From NCBI RefSeq assembly GCF_003605195.1, contig NZ_QYOS01000024.1:403501-467500 (forward strand): 64,000 bases of DNA. The letters run 5' to 3'. The notes beneath the pieces were generated by a model. It made no database searches, was not told where the DNA came from, and worked only from the letters and a program-made list of their open reading frames with translations. Shown piece by piece: positions 50,046 to 59,168 of the stretch. Numbering within the stretch: position 1 is the first letter of the stretch; every line of letters begins with the position of its first letter. The stretch is from Aurantiacibacter odishensis (GTDB lineage: Bacteria; Pseudomonadota; Alphaproteobacteria; Sphingomonadales; Sphingomonadaceae). The position numbers were made by a program, and so were the translations under genes.

Positions 50046-51715
50046 GCCGCCATACCCTTCGGCCGCGCGGCATCGACTGCGGCGCTGAGCGTTCTCGCGT
50101 CGGCCATGGGTAGCGGCAGGTAGCGAGCGGCCATGGCCGCGGCGAGGTCCCGCGCTTCGGGACGCGGGCGCGGCGCGATGTCGACCACGACGGCGGGCAG
50201 ACCGGCACTGGCAATTGCGCTTGCAGCCTTGTGCGCGTCCGCCTTCGCCTGCGCGCGTCCCGGCGATCCGTCCGCCGCCACGTTGGCGCTGCCATCTGTC
50301 AGGAAGACGAGGAACGGCGTGCTGCCTTTCGCGGCTACGCTCTCGCCCAGCTGGCGCGCGGCGGTAAGCCCGGTGGCCAACGGCGTGCCGCCTCCACCCG
50401 GCAACCCGGCCAGTGCGCGGCGGGCGCGGGTGAGGGAGCGGGTGGGCGGCAGCAGCATTTCCGCCCCGTTGCCGCGAAAGGCGATCAGCGCGACTTCGCT
50501 GCGCGTGACGTAGGCCTGCGCCAGCAGCATCTCGACCGCGCCCTTGGCTTCCGCGAGCCTAGCCATGGCCGCCGAGCCGGAGGCATCGACGGCGAAAATG
50601 GTGACACTGGTGCTGCGCTCCTCGAACCGGCGGACTCGCAGGTCCGACTTGCGCACCAGCACGCCTTCGCGCGGCTCACTTAGTTCGCGCTGGCGTAGCG
50701 CCTGCCACGGCACGGCGGCACGCAGGGTATCTACCAGCGCCAGCCGCGCGCCGCCGCGCGGCATTCCGGGACGCGCGCCCAGAGGCTTCCCGCGCAGCTT
50801 CGACTGCGCCTTGCGGCCGCCGCCACCACCCGCGCTGCGGCGCGTCTTTCCGCTTGCCAGCATGGCCAGCACACCGGGGGGGATCGCCGCCAGCGCGGCT
50901 TCCAGCACCATGTCTTCGGGCGGCTGACCGCTGGTCTGCTGCTCGCCCGCTGCTTCGTCGGGGGAGGGCGCCTCTTGGGCGGGCGGGGCTTCGGGTTCCG
51001 CCTCCGGCAGGCGAGTGGCGCGCGGGGCAAGGACGAGGCGGGCTGCGGCGTGCAAGTCCTCGTCGGCCACCTTGCCACGGCCATGCAGAGCAGCATGGGC
51101 ACGCGCGGCGTTGTGGGCGAACAGCGGTGCGCGCATCGTATCGACGCCCAGTGCCATGGCGGTGACCGCGAGCGTTTCGAGCTGGTCCCTGCTGGCGGGC
51201 CGGACTTCGGTGAAGGGCAGGAGAACGTCCTCGCCGGGCGACGGCGGATCGAGTGGACGGATCGTCGACAGATCGACGTGCAGTGCCGTTCTCTCCCGCA
51301 GCGAATCTGGCGCGCGTTCGTCCGGCGTGGTCCCGTCGTCCAGCAGGACAAGACCGAAGCCGCCATCGTCGCCATCGATGGCCTGCGCGATCTTTCCCGC
51401 CACGTCATCCCGCAGCCGCTCGGCCATCGGCACCAACAGTACGCCGCCGCGCGCCTCGCGCAGCAGGCCGCTCTGGCGCACGCTTTCGCCAGCGGTCAGG
51501 CTGGCGGCGATATCGATGCCGCCCATCAGCCGCTCGTCGTCGATGTTGGCGGGCAGGCGGCGGAAGGCTCGGTCCGGCATGGCCTTGCCCATCGCATCGA
51601 GCAGCAGGTCGCGCGCCGGACCTGCTCCGCGCAGGGTGATGCCGCCGAGTTGGCGCGGGGCGAGAGCGAACAGGCGGACCGCGAGCAGGGCATCGGCGAG
51701 CGGGTCCATTGCCAT
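50042..51715 (-). CDS. bchD: Magnesium chelatase subunit D
   Basis: This 557-residue protein has an N-terminal AAA-like part, a central acidic/Pro-rich linker (EAEPEAPPAQEAPSPDEAAG, about 280-310), a Gly/Arg-rich stretch (SAGGGGGRKAQSKLRGK), and a C-terminal von Willebrand A domain. The MIDAS metal motif of that domain is VDASGSAAM. It bridges BchI and BchH in Mg chelatase. Two ATGs six bases apart (51715 and 51709) are equally possible starts. It begins 7 bases after bchI. Confidence 0.94.
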   Translation of the reverse strand: MAMDPLADALLAVRLFALAPRQLGGITLRGAGPARDLLLDAMGKAMPDRAFRRLPANIDDERLMGGIDIAASLTAGESVRQSGLLREARGGVLLVPMAERLRDDVAGKIAQAIDGDDGGFGLVLLDDGTTPDERAPDSLRERTALHVDLSTIRPLDPPSPGEDVLLPFTEVRPASRDQLETLAVTAMALGVDTMRAPLFAHNAARAHAALHGRGKVADEDLHAAARLVLAPRATRLPEAEPEAPPAQEAPSPDEAAGEQQTSGQPPEDMVLEAALAAIPPGVLAMLASGKTRRSAGGGGGRKAQSKLRGKPLGARPGMPRGGARLALVDTLRAAVPWQALRQRELSEPREGVLVRKSDLRVRRFEERSTSVTIFAVDASGSAAMARLAEAKGAVEMLLAQAYVTRSEVALIAFRGNGAEMLLPPTRSLTRARRALAGLPGGGGTPLATGLTAARQLGESVAAKGSTPFLVFLTDGSANVAADGSPGRAQAKADAHKAASAIASAGLPAVVVDIAPRPRPEARDLAAAMAARYLPLPMADARTLSAAVDAARPKGMAA

Positions 51716-51722
51716 TGCCGAC

Positions 51723-52724
51723 CTAACCGAACAGCTCTTCGATCGCCCGCTCGATCCGCACAGTGGAGCCGGTTTCGTCCAGCACGTCGCGCCGCAGGCG
51801 GTGGCGCAGCGCCATCGGGGCGACCTCGAGCATGTGCTTGCGCTGCACCGATTTCGCACCCTGCAAGGCGGCCGAGGCCCTGGAGGCGCGCATCAGCGTG
51901 AGTTCGCCGCGCATCCCGTCGGCATTCACCGCGCGGCACAGGCTGGCGGCATCGCGCAGCACCTCTTCGGGCACTGTCAGGCTCGCCAGCTTCTTCTGCC
52001 CTCGCGCGATCTGGCGCAGCACCTTCTGGTCCTCTTCGTGCCAATCTTGCGTAAAGCCATCGGGGTCCGCCTCCTGCGCGGCGCAGCGGCGCATGATCTC
52101 CACCCGGTCGTCCAGCTCCACGGGCGTGCGGACCTCCACCGAGAGGCCGAAACGGTCGAGCAGCTGCGGGCGCAGTTCGCCTTCTTCCGGGTTGCCGCTG
52201 CCGATCAGCACGAAGCGCGCGCGGTGGCGCACGGACAGTCCCTCGCGCTCCACCAGGTTTTCTCCCGATGCAGCGACATCGAGAAGCAGGTCGACCAGGT
52301 GATCTTCCAGCAGGTTGATTTCGTCGATGTAGAGGAAGCCGCGGTGGGCCTTGGCCAGCAGCCCCGGCTCGAACGCCTTCTCTCCAGAGCGCAGCGCGCG
52401 TTCGAGGTCGAGCGCGCCGACGACGCGGTCCTCGGTCGCGCCGAGCGGCAGGTCGACGAAGGGGACGGGCACCTTGCGGGTACGGCCCGAGGTGCACGGG
52501 TCCGGGCAGGTGCCCTGCTGTTCGGGCAGGCAGTGATAGCGGCAGCCCTCGGCCACCGGCATGGGTGGCATAAGCGCGGCAAGGGCGCGCGCGGCGGTGG
52601 ACTTTCCGGTGCCGCGGTCGCCGAACACCATGACCCCGCCGATGGCAGGCTCTATCGCTGCGATGAGCAGGGCCCGCTTCATCTCGTCTTGACCGACAAT
52701 CGCGGAGAAAGGAAAGCGAGCCAT
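51723..52724 (-). CDS. bchI: Magnesium chelatase ATPase subunit I
   Basis: This 333-residue AAA+ ATPase has the Walker A motif FGDRGTGKSTAARAL, Walker B segment GFLYIDEINLLEDHLVDLLL, and sensor and arginine-finger regions RFVLIGSGNPEEGELRPQLL. It drives Mg insertion. A four-cysteine insertion lies just after Walker A: Cys61, 65, 73 and 77 (C-x3-C-x7-C-x3-C). The start at 52724 (MARFPFSAIVGQDE) matches the family; an ATG at 52769 would add 15 residues. Ribosome sites are weak for both. Confidence 0.95.
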   Translation of the reverse strand: MARFPFSAIVGQDEMKRALLIAAIEPAIGGVMVFGDRGTGKSTAARALAALMPPMPVAEGCRYHCLPEQQGTCPDPCTSGRTRKVPVPFVDLPLGATEDRVVGALDLERALRSGEKAFEPGLLAKAHRGFLYIDEINLLEDHLVDLLLDVAASGENLVEREGLSVRHRARFVLIGSGNPEEGELRPQLLDRFGLSVEVRTPVELDDRVEIMRRCAAQEADPDGFTQDWHEEDQKVLRQIARGQKKLASLTVPEEVLRDAASLCRAVNADGMRGELTLMRASRASAALQGAKSVQRKHMLEVAPMALRHRLRRDVLDETGSTVRIERAIEELFG

Positions 52725-52803
52725 AGGCCGGGCAGTGTGGCCAAGCAGGGGCATCAGGGCAAGCGCCATTTTCGCGCATTCGAACGCCGGGGAATTCAGT
52801 GGA

Positions 52804-54171
52804 TCAGGACACCGTTCCCGGCGCGCCAACTGCCGAGTAGAGATCGATGTAGGAGGCAGCCAGCGCCGCCTCACTATCAATCAGCGACTGGCGACTGCTG
52901 ATGAGCTGGCGCTGGGAATCGAGCACGTCGAACAGGCTGGCAAGGCCCTCGCGGTAGAGCGCGTTGGACTGTTCGAATGCGCGTTCGCTTTCGGCGATGG
53001 CCTGCTGCAAATCCGCATTGCGGTTGGAATAGGCCTCTATCCCCACCAGCGCGTTCTCGACTTCAGCCATCACGCCCAGCACGCCCTGCCGGTATTCGAG
53101 GAACCGCGCCTGCAATTCGTATTGCGCCGCGTCCACTTCCGCGCGCCTGCGCCCGCCGTCGAACAGCGGCAGGTCGAGGGCTGCACCAAGGCTGCCGAGA
53201 AAATCGGAGACGATGCCCCCGAACGATCCGTCGCCCAGCAGCACCTGCCCGCTGATCGTGAGCGAGGGCAGCAGGTCCGAACGCTCGATCCCGACATCGG
53301 CGGCAGCTTCCAGCAGGTCGGCCTCGGCCACCAGCAGGTCCGGACGGCGGCGCAGCAGGTCGGCAGGCATGCCGATGGTAGGGCCACCGTCGAAAGCGGG
53401 CACGTCGCCCGATTCCTCGTCCACCGGCGGTGCTTCGCGCGGCATGTCCCCTGTCAGCACGGCAAGCGCATGGGCGGCGCGGGCGCGTTGCAGTTCCAGC
53501 AAGCCGCTCTGCGCGCGCGTCTGGGCAAGGTCGGCAGCGGCGCGGCGCACGTCGAGATTGGCGGAGAGGCCCGCTTCGAAACGCAGGGTGACGATCCGCA
53601 GCGTCTGTTCCTGAAGCCGCGTGGATTCGCTCAGCAGCACGAGGCGTTCGCCGGTGCGCCGCAGTTCGATGTATTGCCGGGCAACTTCGGCGGCGACCAG
53701 CCGCTCCCGGTCGGCGACAAGATATTCGGCAGCGGCGGCGCGGGCGGCAGCGGCTTCGATCTGGGCCGAGAGGCGGCCCGAGACGTCGGGGTCGAACAGT
53801 GCCACCGCGCCTGCGGAAAGCGAGTCTCCCACGTCGCCCGAGGTCGCATCGATGCCCACATCGGCCACCCCGTCCACCGATGGCAGCCGGTCTCCGCGGG
53901 CCGCGCGAAGCAGCGCGCGCGAGGCGGCGAGGCGTTCGCGCGTGGTGGCAATGTCGAGATTGGCGGCAAGCGCACGCTGGACCAGTTCATCGAGGCGGGG
54001 ATCGCCAAATCCTTCCCACCAGCGCGCATCTTCGTCCACCGGCGGGCGATAGTCGGCTGCGAATTCTTCCGGCATGGCGATATCGGCAGGGCCGGGCGCG
54101 TCCGGCACCGTCGTGGCGCAGGCCGAGAGCGCCAGGGCGCTGGCAGGTGCAAGCAGGAAAGCGCGCATCAT
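52804..54171 (-). CDS. Efflux RND outer-membrane lipoprotein (NodT family), system 1
   Basis: This 455-residue protein has a lipoprotein signal with lipobox LSAC (Cys18) and the two repeated TolC-like halves of the NodT family, seen in ARWWEGFGDPRLDELVQRAL, PADLLRRRPDLLVAEADLL and DLPLFDGGRRRAEVDAAQYE. It forms the outer-membrane channel of a tripartite pump. ATG at 54171 overlaps the permease stop. It ends 79 bases before bchI, on the same strand, with no clear terminator between. Confidence 0.9.
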   Translation of the reverse strand: MMRAFLLAPASALALSACATTVPDAPGPADIAMPEEFAADYRPPVDEDARWWEGFGDPRLDELVQRALAANLDIATTRERLAASRALLRAARGDRLPSVDGVADVGIDATSGDVGDSLSAGAVALFDPDVSGRLSAQIEAAAARAAAAEYLVADRERLVAAEVARQYIELRRTGERLVLLSESTRLQEQTLRIVTLRFEAGLSANLDVRRAAADLAQTRAQSGLLELQRARAAHALAVLTGDMPREAPPVDEESGDVPAFDGGPTIGMPADLLRRRPDLLVAEADLLEAAADVGIERSDLLPSLTISGQVLLGDGSFGGIVSDFLGSLGAALDLPLFDGGRRRAEVDAAQYELQARFLEYRQGVLGVMAEVENALVGIEAYSNRNADLQQAIAESERAFEQSNALYREGLASLFDVLDSQRQLISSRQSLIDSEAALAASYIDLYSAVGAPGTVS

Positions 54172-57100
54172 GTGGCCGACAGCGCCGCTGCCTCGTCCGC
54201 GCTGTCGATCTCCTCGCGCACCCGGTCGAGGTCCACGCTGCGCGGCTTACCGAAGCGGGCAATGCCCATGTAGATTACCGGCGTCAGGAACAGGGTGAAG
54301 ACGGCGGCGATGCCGAGGCCGCCAAAGATCACCCAGCCGATCGACTGGCGCGCTTCCGCCCCGGCACCGCTCGCCAGGATCAGCGGTACGGCGCCGATCA
54401 CCGTGGAGACCAGCGTCATGGCAATCGGGCGCAGGCGGATGGCGGCGGCTTCCTCGATGGCCTTGCGAAGCTCGCGCCCTTCCTGCCGCAACTGGTCTGC
54501 GAACTCCACGATCAGGATGCCGTTCTTGGCCATCAGGCCGATCAACATGACAAGGCCGATCTGCGAATAGATATTGAGCGAGGTGCCGGAGATGAAGAGC
54601 GCGAAGACGGCGGCGGCGAGGGCGAAGGGCACGGTGAGCATCACCACCAGCGCGCTCGTCACGCTTTCGAACTGGGCCACCAGCACCAGCAGCACGATCA
54701 CCAGCGCGAAGAGGTAGGTCAGCAGCAGGTCGTTGCCGGTCTCCTCCAGCGACTGAGCCTCGCCTTGCAGCAGAACGTCGACATCGTCGGCCACGGTCTC
54801 GTCCGCCAGCTGTTCGATTTCTTCCACGGCATCGGCCAGCGCCACGCCGGGCGCGATGGCGGCTTCCAGCTCGATGGCGCGGCGCTGCTCGGTCCGGTCC
54901 AGCTCCGCGGCGATGCCCTGTTCCACGATGGTGGTGACGCTGGAAATCGGCACGAGAGCCCCGCCGTTGCCGCGCACGTAGAGGCTGCGCAGGTCTTCGG
55001 GATTGCTGATGGAGACCGTTTCGGCGGTGAGGAAGATCGGGATGGACTGGTCGCCCACGTTGAGGTCCACCACCTCGTCCCCGCCCACCATGGCGCGCAG
55101 GGTGAGCGAGAGATCGTCTAGATCGACCCCCACGTCTGCGGCGCTGCGGCGGTCGATCTGCATGGAGATCTGCGGCTGGGTCGGCTGATAGGAAATGTCG
55201 GGGTTGGAGAGGATATCGGATTGCGCGTCGATGGCTTCGGCCAGCGCGCGTGCGGATTCGTAGATGCCCTCGTATTCCGCGCCGGTCAGCGCGACTTCAA
55301 CGGTGTCGTTGCCGCCCCCGCCGAAGCTGAGTGTGCCGCGCCCGCTGGCATTCACTCGGGAGCCGGGCAACTGGTTAAGCGGTTCGCGCAACTGCTCGAC
55401 AACCTCGGTCTGCGTAAGATCGCGCTCACCCCAGTCGACGAGTTCGGCGTTCACCTGCACGCGGTTGGGATCGTAGCGCCCCACGATGGACAGCATCGAG
55501 GTGATGACGCCTTCGTCCACCAGCGGCTGGAGCACGGCTTCGACCTCGTCCAGTTCTCGGTCCATGAAGTCGAGGCCCACGCCGTCCGGCCCCTGCGCCC
55601 ACACGCTGACGGAACCGCGATCCTCGTCCGGCACCAGCTCGTTCTGAAGCTGGGTGTAGAGCAGGCCCGCGGCTCCGGCGACCACGACGGAAATGCCCAC
55701 CGTCAGCCACGGCCTGCCGAGGCACCGGCCAAGCGCGCTGGAATAGTTGTCGCGAATGCGCCCGCCGACATTGGCCGTCCATTCCCGCAGGTCGTGCAGG
55801 CGGCCTTCCGGGGCGTCGTCCTTGCCGGTGAGGTCGATGCGCGCGGCAAGGGCGGGGACGAGCGAGAGAGCCACGAAGGAAGAGAGGATTACCGCGACGG
55901 CAAGCACGAAGCCGAATTCGCGGAACAGCCGCCCGGCCTGCGAGGGCAGGAAGGATATCGGCACGAACACCGATACCAGCACGGCAGTGGTGGCGACCAC
56001 GGCGAAGAACACCTGGCGGGTGCCCAGCACGGCGGCGGCGCGCTTGCCGAAGCCCTTCTTCTGCAATCGCTGGGCGTTCTCCAGCACGACGATGGCATCG
56101 TCCACGATCAGGCCGGTAGCCAGTACCAGCGCCAGCAGGGTGAGCAGGTTGACCGAGAAACCCATCAGCCAGATGCCCGCGATCACGCCCATCAGCGCGA
56201 CGGGGATGGAGGTGCTGGGGATGATCGTGGGGCCGAGCGCGCCGAAGAACAGCAGCATCGTCAGCACCACCACCAGGATGGTGAAGCCCAGCGTGATCAG
56301 CACTTCGGTGACGGACGTCTTGATGAATTCGGCATCGTCGGAGATCACGCGGATATCGATGTCCTCGAACCGCTGGTTCACGTCCTCGACCGCTTCGTTC
56401 ACCGCCGTGGAAATCTCGATGGTGTTGGAACCTGCCTGGCGGATCACGCCAAGGCCGACAACGGGCTCTCCATTGAGGCGCACGAAGTTGGTGGCATCGG
56501 CGGGCGCGAAGTAGGCCTCTGCCACGTCGCCCACGCGCGTGTTGCCCTGGATCACCACGTCCTTCACCTGCTCGGGATTGGCGGCCGTGGCTTCGGCGCG
56601 CACGATCAGTTCCTGCGCGTCGCTGCGAAAACTGCCTACCGGCACGTCGAACGGCGCGCGTTCCAGCGCGGTGGCAACGTCGGAAATGGTGAGGCCGAAG
56701 CGGTTCAGCCGTTGCGGATCGATGGCAACGCGCAGTTGCAGCGGCCGGGCGCCAAACTCCTCGATGCTGGCAACGCCTTCCGCCGTCAGCAATTCGGGGA
56801 TGATGTCGTTCTGCACCATCTGCGTGAGCCGCGCCGTGTCATAGGCCCTGCTGGAGACCGCCAGCGTGAGGATGGACTGGGCATCGGAATCGGCTTTCAC
56901 CACCCGCACCTGCTCCACCCGGTCGGGCAGGTCGCGGGTCACGCGGGACACCGCCTCGCGAACGTCGGAGGCGACGGCATCGAGATCCGTTCCGGGGTTG
57001 AACTCCACCCGGATGCGCGAATTGTTCTCCTCGCTGGAGGAGCGGATCTCGCGCACGCCGCTGACGCGCGCGACGGCGTTCTCGAGCACGCTGGTGACTT

Positions 57101-57299
57101 CGGCATCCATCGTCTCGGGCGCGGCACCTGGCAGGTTCGCGCTGACGGTGACGATGGGCCGGTCGACATCGGGCAGCTCGCGCACCTCGATGCCGAAATA
57201 GGCGGCGACCCCCGCCAGCACGATCAGCAGGTTCATCACGCCGATCAGCAGCGGGCGCTTGACCGCTAGCAGCGGGAGGTCGTTGACGTCGGCCTTCAT
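54168..57299 (-). CDS. RND efflux permease (HAE1/AcrB type), system 1
   Basis: This 1043-residue protein has the RND layout: twelve membrane helices in two halves with large periplasmic loops. Marks include FGIEVRELPDVDRPIVTVSA, PGAAPETMDAEVTSVLENAV and the proton-relay segment GLIVDDAIVVLENAQRL. The second-half helix reads SQIGLVMLIGLMAKNGILIV. It expels drugs or other toxic compounds using the proton gradient. It overlaps the adaptor gene by 4 bases and the outer-membrane gene by 4 bases. Confidence 0.93.
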   Translation of the reverse strand: MKADVNDLPLLAVKRPLLIGVMNLLIVLAGVAAYFGIEVRELPDVDRPIVTVSANLPGAAPETMDAEVTSVLENAVARVSGVREIRSSSEENNSRIRVEFNPGTDLDAVASDVREAVSRVTRDLPDRVEQVRVVKADSDAQSILTLAVSSRAYDTARLTQMVQNDIIPELLTAEGVASIEEFGARPLQLRVAIDPQRLNRFGLTISDVATALERAPFDVPVGSFRSDAQELIVRAEATAANPEQVKDVVIQGNTRVGDVAEAYFAPADATNFVRLNGEPVVGLGVIRQAGSNTIEISTAVNEAVEDVNQRFEDIDIRVISDDAEFIKTSVTEVLITLGFTILVVVLTMLLFFGALGPTIIPSTSIPVALMGVIAGIWLMGFSVNLLTLLALVLATGLIVDDAIVVLENAQRLQKKGFGKRAAAVLGTRQVFFAVVATTAVLVSVFVPISFLPSQAGRLFREFGFVLAVAVILSSFVALSLVPALAARIDLTGKDDAPEGRLHDLREWTANVGGRIRDNYSSALGRCLGRPWLTVGISVVVAGAAGLLYTQLQNELVPDEDRGSVSVWAQGPDGVGLDFMDRELDEVEAVLQPLVDEGVITSMLSIVGRYDPNRVQVNAELVDWGERDLTQTEVVEQLREPLNQLPGSRVNASGRGTLSFGGGGNDTVEVALTGAEYEGIYESARALAEAIDAQSDILSNPDISYQPTQPQISMQIDRRSAADVGVDLDDLSLTLRAMVGGDEVVDLNVGDQSIPIFLTAETVSISNPEDLRSLYVRGNGGALVPISSVTTIVEQGIAAELDRTEQRRAIELEAAIAPGVALADAVEEIEQLADETVADDVDVLLQGEAQSLEETGNDLLLTYLFALVIVLLVLVAQFESVTSALVVMLTVPFALAAAVFALFISGTSLNIYSQIGLVMLIGLMAKNGILIVEFADQLRQEGRELRKAIEEAAAIRLRPIAMTLVSTVIGAVPLILASGAGAEARQSIGWVIFGGLGIAAVFTLFLTPVIYMGIARFGKPRSVDLDRVREEIDSADEAAALSAT

Positions 57300-58378
57300 T
57301 CGGGCGGGCTTTCCGTCTCGGCCTGCTCCCGTAGCTCGACCGGCTGTGCGGCCTGCTCCAGCGGCTGTACGATTTCCACGGCCTGTCCCTCGCGCACCTT
57401 CTGCACGCCTTCCACGATCACGAGATCGTCCTCGCCGATGGCCGCATCGACCAGCGCCATGCCATCGCGGCGCGAGACGATGGTGAGCGGCACGCGCTGC
57501 GCCGCCCGGTCCACCACCTGCCACAGGTACGAACCCTCGCCACCCCAGACGATCGCCTGTTCGGGTACCGCCGGGCGCACTACGCCGGAACCGGCGAAGC
57601 GGACGCGGAAACTCATGCCGGGGCGCAGGGTGTCGTCCGAATTGTCGATGGCCGTGCGCACGGTGAAGGTGCGCTGATCGGTGGCGATGGAACTGTCGAC
57701 CGTCACGATGCGCGCCTCCACTGTACGGTCCGGGTCGGAGAACGGCGTGACTTCCACCACGGTGCCCGGTGACAGGCGCGAGAAGGCGGCTTCGGGCGCG
57801 GGAAAATCGACGTAGAGCGTGCCGCGCTGGTCAAGCTGCGCGATCAGGGTGTCCGGGCCGACCCGGTCGCCGATGTCGATTTCGGTCAGGCCGATATGAC
57901 CGCTGAAGGGAGCGCGCACCGTGCGATCGGCGAGCGCTTCCTGCGCTTGCTGCAATTCCACGCGGGCGGAGGCGAGGGCGGTTTCGCCCGCCTCGATCTG
58001 GCTATCGGAAATCGCCCCGGTATCCTCGATCCGGCGATAGCGGGCGAGAAGCTGCGAGGCTTCCTGGACCTGCACTTCGGCGAATTCCACCGCCAGGCGC
58101 TCCTGGCGGCTGTCGAGCACCAGCAGCGGCTGTCCGCGCTGCACGTAATCGCCTGCCGCAAAGCGCACGGCACTCACCCTTCCGGCAGTCTCCGGATAGA
58201 TATCGGCAGAAGTCGCTGCCCGCGCGGTGCCCACGGCTTCCACCTGCAACACCTCGGACAGCATCACGGGATTGTCGGCAACTACGGCCACGGCCTCGTC
58301 ACCGCCGCGTTCTTCGCGTTCGGAACAGGCGGACAGGACCAGCAGCGCCATGAAAAAACAGGCTTTGCGAATGTTCAT
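57296..58378 (-). CDS. RND efflux periplasmic adaptor (membrane fusion protein), system 1
   Basis: This protein of 360 residues has a lipoprotein signal ending VLSAC, two lipoyl half-motifs (AGRVSAVRFAAGDYVQRGQP and FSGHIGLTEIDIGDRVGP) around a coiled-coil hairpin (about 95-150), and a beta-barrel domain. It links permease and channel. An in-frame ATG at 58399 would add MSLQAQP and has AGGGA directly against it; neither start has an ideal ribosome site. It is first in the minus-strand pump operon, divergent from the TetR gene. Confidence 0.9.
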   Translation of the reverse strand: MNIRKACFFMALLVLSACSEREERGGDEAVAVVADNPVMLSEVLQVEAVGTARAATSADIYPETAGRVSAVRFAAGDYVQRGQPLLVLDSRQERLAVEFAEVQVQEASQLLARYRRIEDTGAISDSQIEAGETALASARVELQQAQEALADRTVRAPFSGHIGLTEIDIGDRVGPDTLIAQLDQRGTLYVDFPAPEAAFSRLSPGTVVEVTPFSDPDRTVEARIVTVDSSIATDQRTFTVRTAIDNSDDTLRPGMSFRVRFAGSGVVRPAVPEQAIVWGGEGSYLWQVVDRAAQRVPLTIVSRRDGMALVDAAIGEDDLVIVEGVQKVREGQAVEIVQPLEQAAQPVELREQAETESPPE

Positions 58379-58449
58379 TGGCTGGGCTTGTAAAGACATT
58401 CCCTGCCAAAGAAACCCGCACCTTAGGTCTTGGTACTCTTTGTTACAAT

Positions 58450-58465
58450 TGGGCCGGGATGGGCC
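58450..58465. promoter_or_regulatory. TGGGCC direct repeats in the divergent efflux promoter region
   Basis: TGGGCC occurs at 58450-58455 and 58460-58465, one helical turn apart, with a near copy TGGGCA at 58477-58482. They lie between the two divergent efflux operons and just before the TetR gene, where an operator for that regulator would be expected. TetR sites are usually inverted repeats, so the assignment is weak. Confidence 0.25.
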
Positions 58466-58553
58466 ATTCCGGACTTTGGGCAGGCCAGCTCTGAAAGCCC
58501 CTGACCCAAAGGCCGGGCTTGTCTTTGTTCAGTCGAACGAATAACAGGCTGGA

Positions 58554-59168
58554 ATGCGCGACAAGCTTATCCACGCGGCCATCGAACGATTCGGCAAACG
58601 CGGCTTCGATGCCGTGGGAACGCGGGAAATTGCGGCGGCTGTCGATACGCCCATGTCTTCAATTACTTACCACTTCGGCGGTAAGGAGGGGCTCTACCTC
58701 GCGGCGGCGGAGCATATCTTCGATCACATTCACGACGTCGTGGGTATGGCGGGCCACGAATTTCCGGGCGAGGGCGCAACCCGCGAAGAGCGGATCGCGG
58801 CCATCTGCGCCATGATCCGCTCCGTCGGTACCTTCATGCTGAGCGAGACGAGCGCGCCTTTCGCTCTGTTCATCGGACGTGAGCAGCAGGCCCCTTCGCC
58901 CGAAGTGCTGGCGCTGATGGAAGCGAAGATCATGCCGATGATGCAGGCGCTCGCCCGTCAGGTGGCGATCCTGCGTCCCGAGCTTTCGGAAAGCGAGGCG
59001 AAGGCGGTGAGCGTATTCCTGTTCGGCATGGCCATCACGCTGCGCCATTCGCATGCTTCGCTCGGCCTGCTGATGAACTGCAAGACTTTCGACGCGCCGA
59101 CGCGCCAGATGCTGCTCGATCAGCTTGAGCAATCGGCGCGCGCGGTGCTGGCGGGAGGCGGAGCATGA
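58554..59168 (+). CDS. TetR/AcrR family regulator (CerR-like C-terminal domain)
   Basis: This 204-residue regulator has an N-terminal TetR helix-turn-helix (GTREIAAAVDTPMSSITYHF, then GGKEGLYLAAAEHIFD). Its C-terminal ligand domain resembles CerR/DUF1956 proteins that control RND pumps, with FALFIGREQQAPSPEVLALM. It is the first gene of a four-gene plus-strand unit with pump system 2, overlapping the next gene by 4 bases. It faces pump system 1 across the shared intergenic region, so it may repress both. Confidence 0.9.
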   Translation: MRDKLIHAAIERFGKRGFDAVGTREIAAAVDTPMSSITYHFGGKEGLYLAAAEHIFDHIHDVVGMAGHEFPGEGATREERIAAICAMIRSVGTFMLSETSAPFALFIGREQQAPSPEVLALMEAKIMPMMQALARQVAILRPELSESEAKAVSVFLFGMAITLRHSHASLGLLMNCKTFDAPTRQMLLDQLEQSARAVLAGGGA

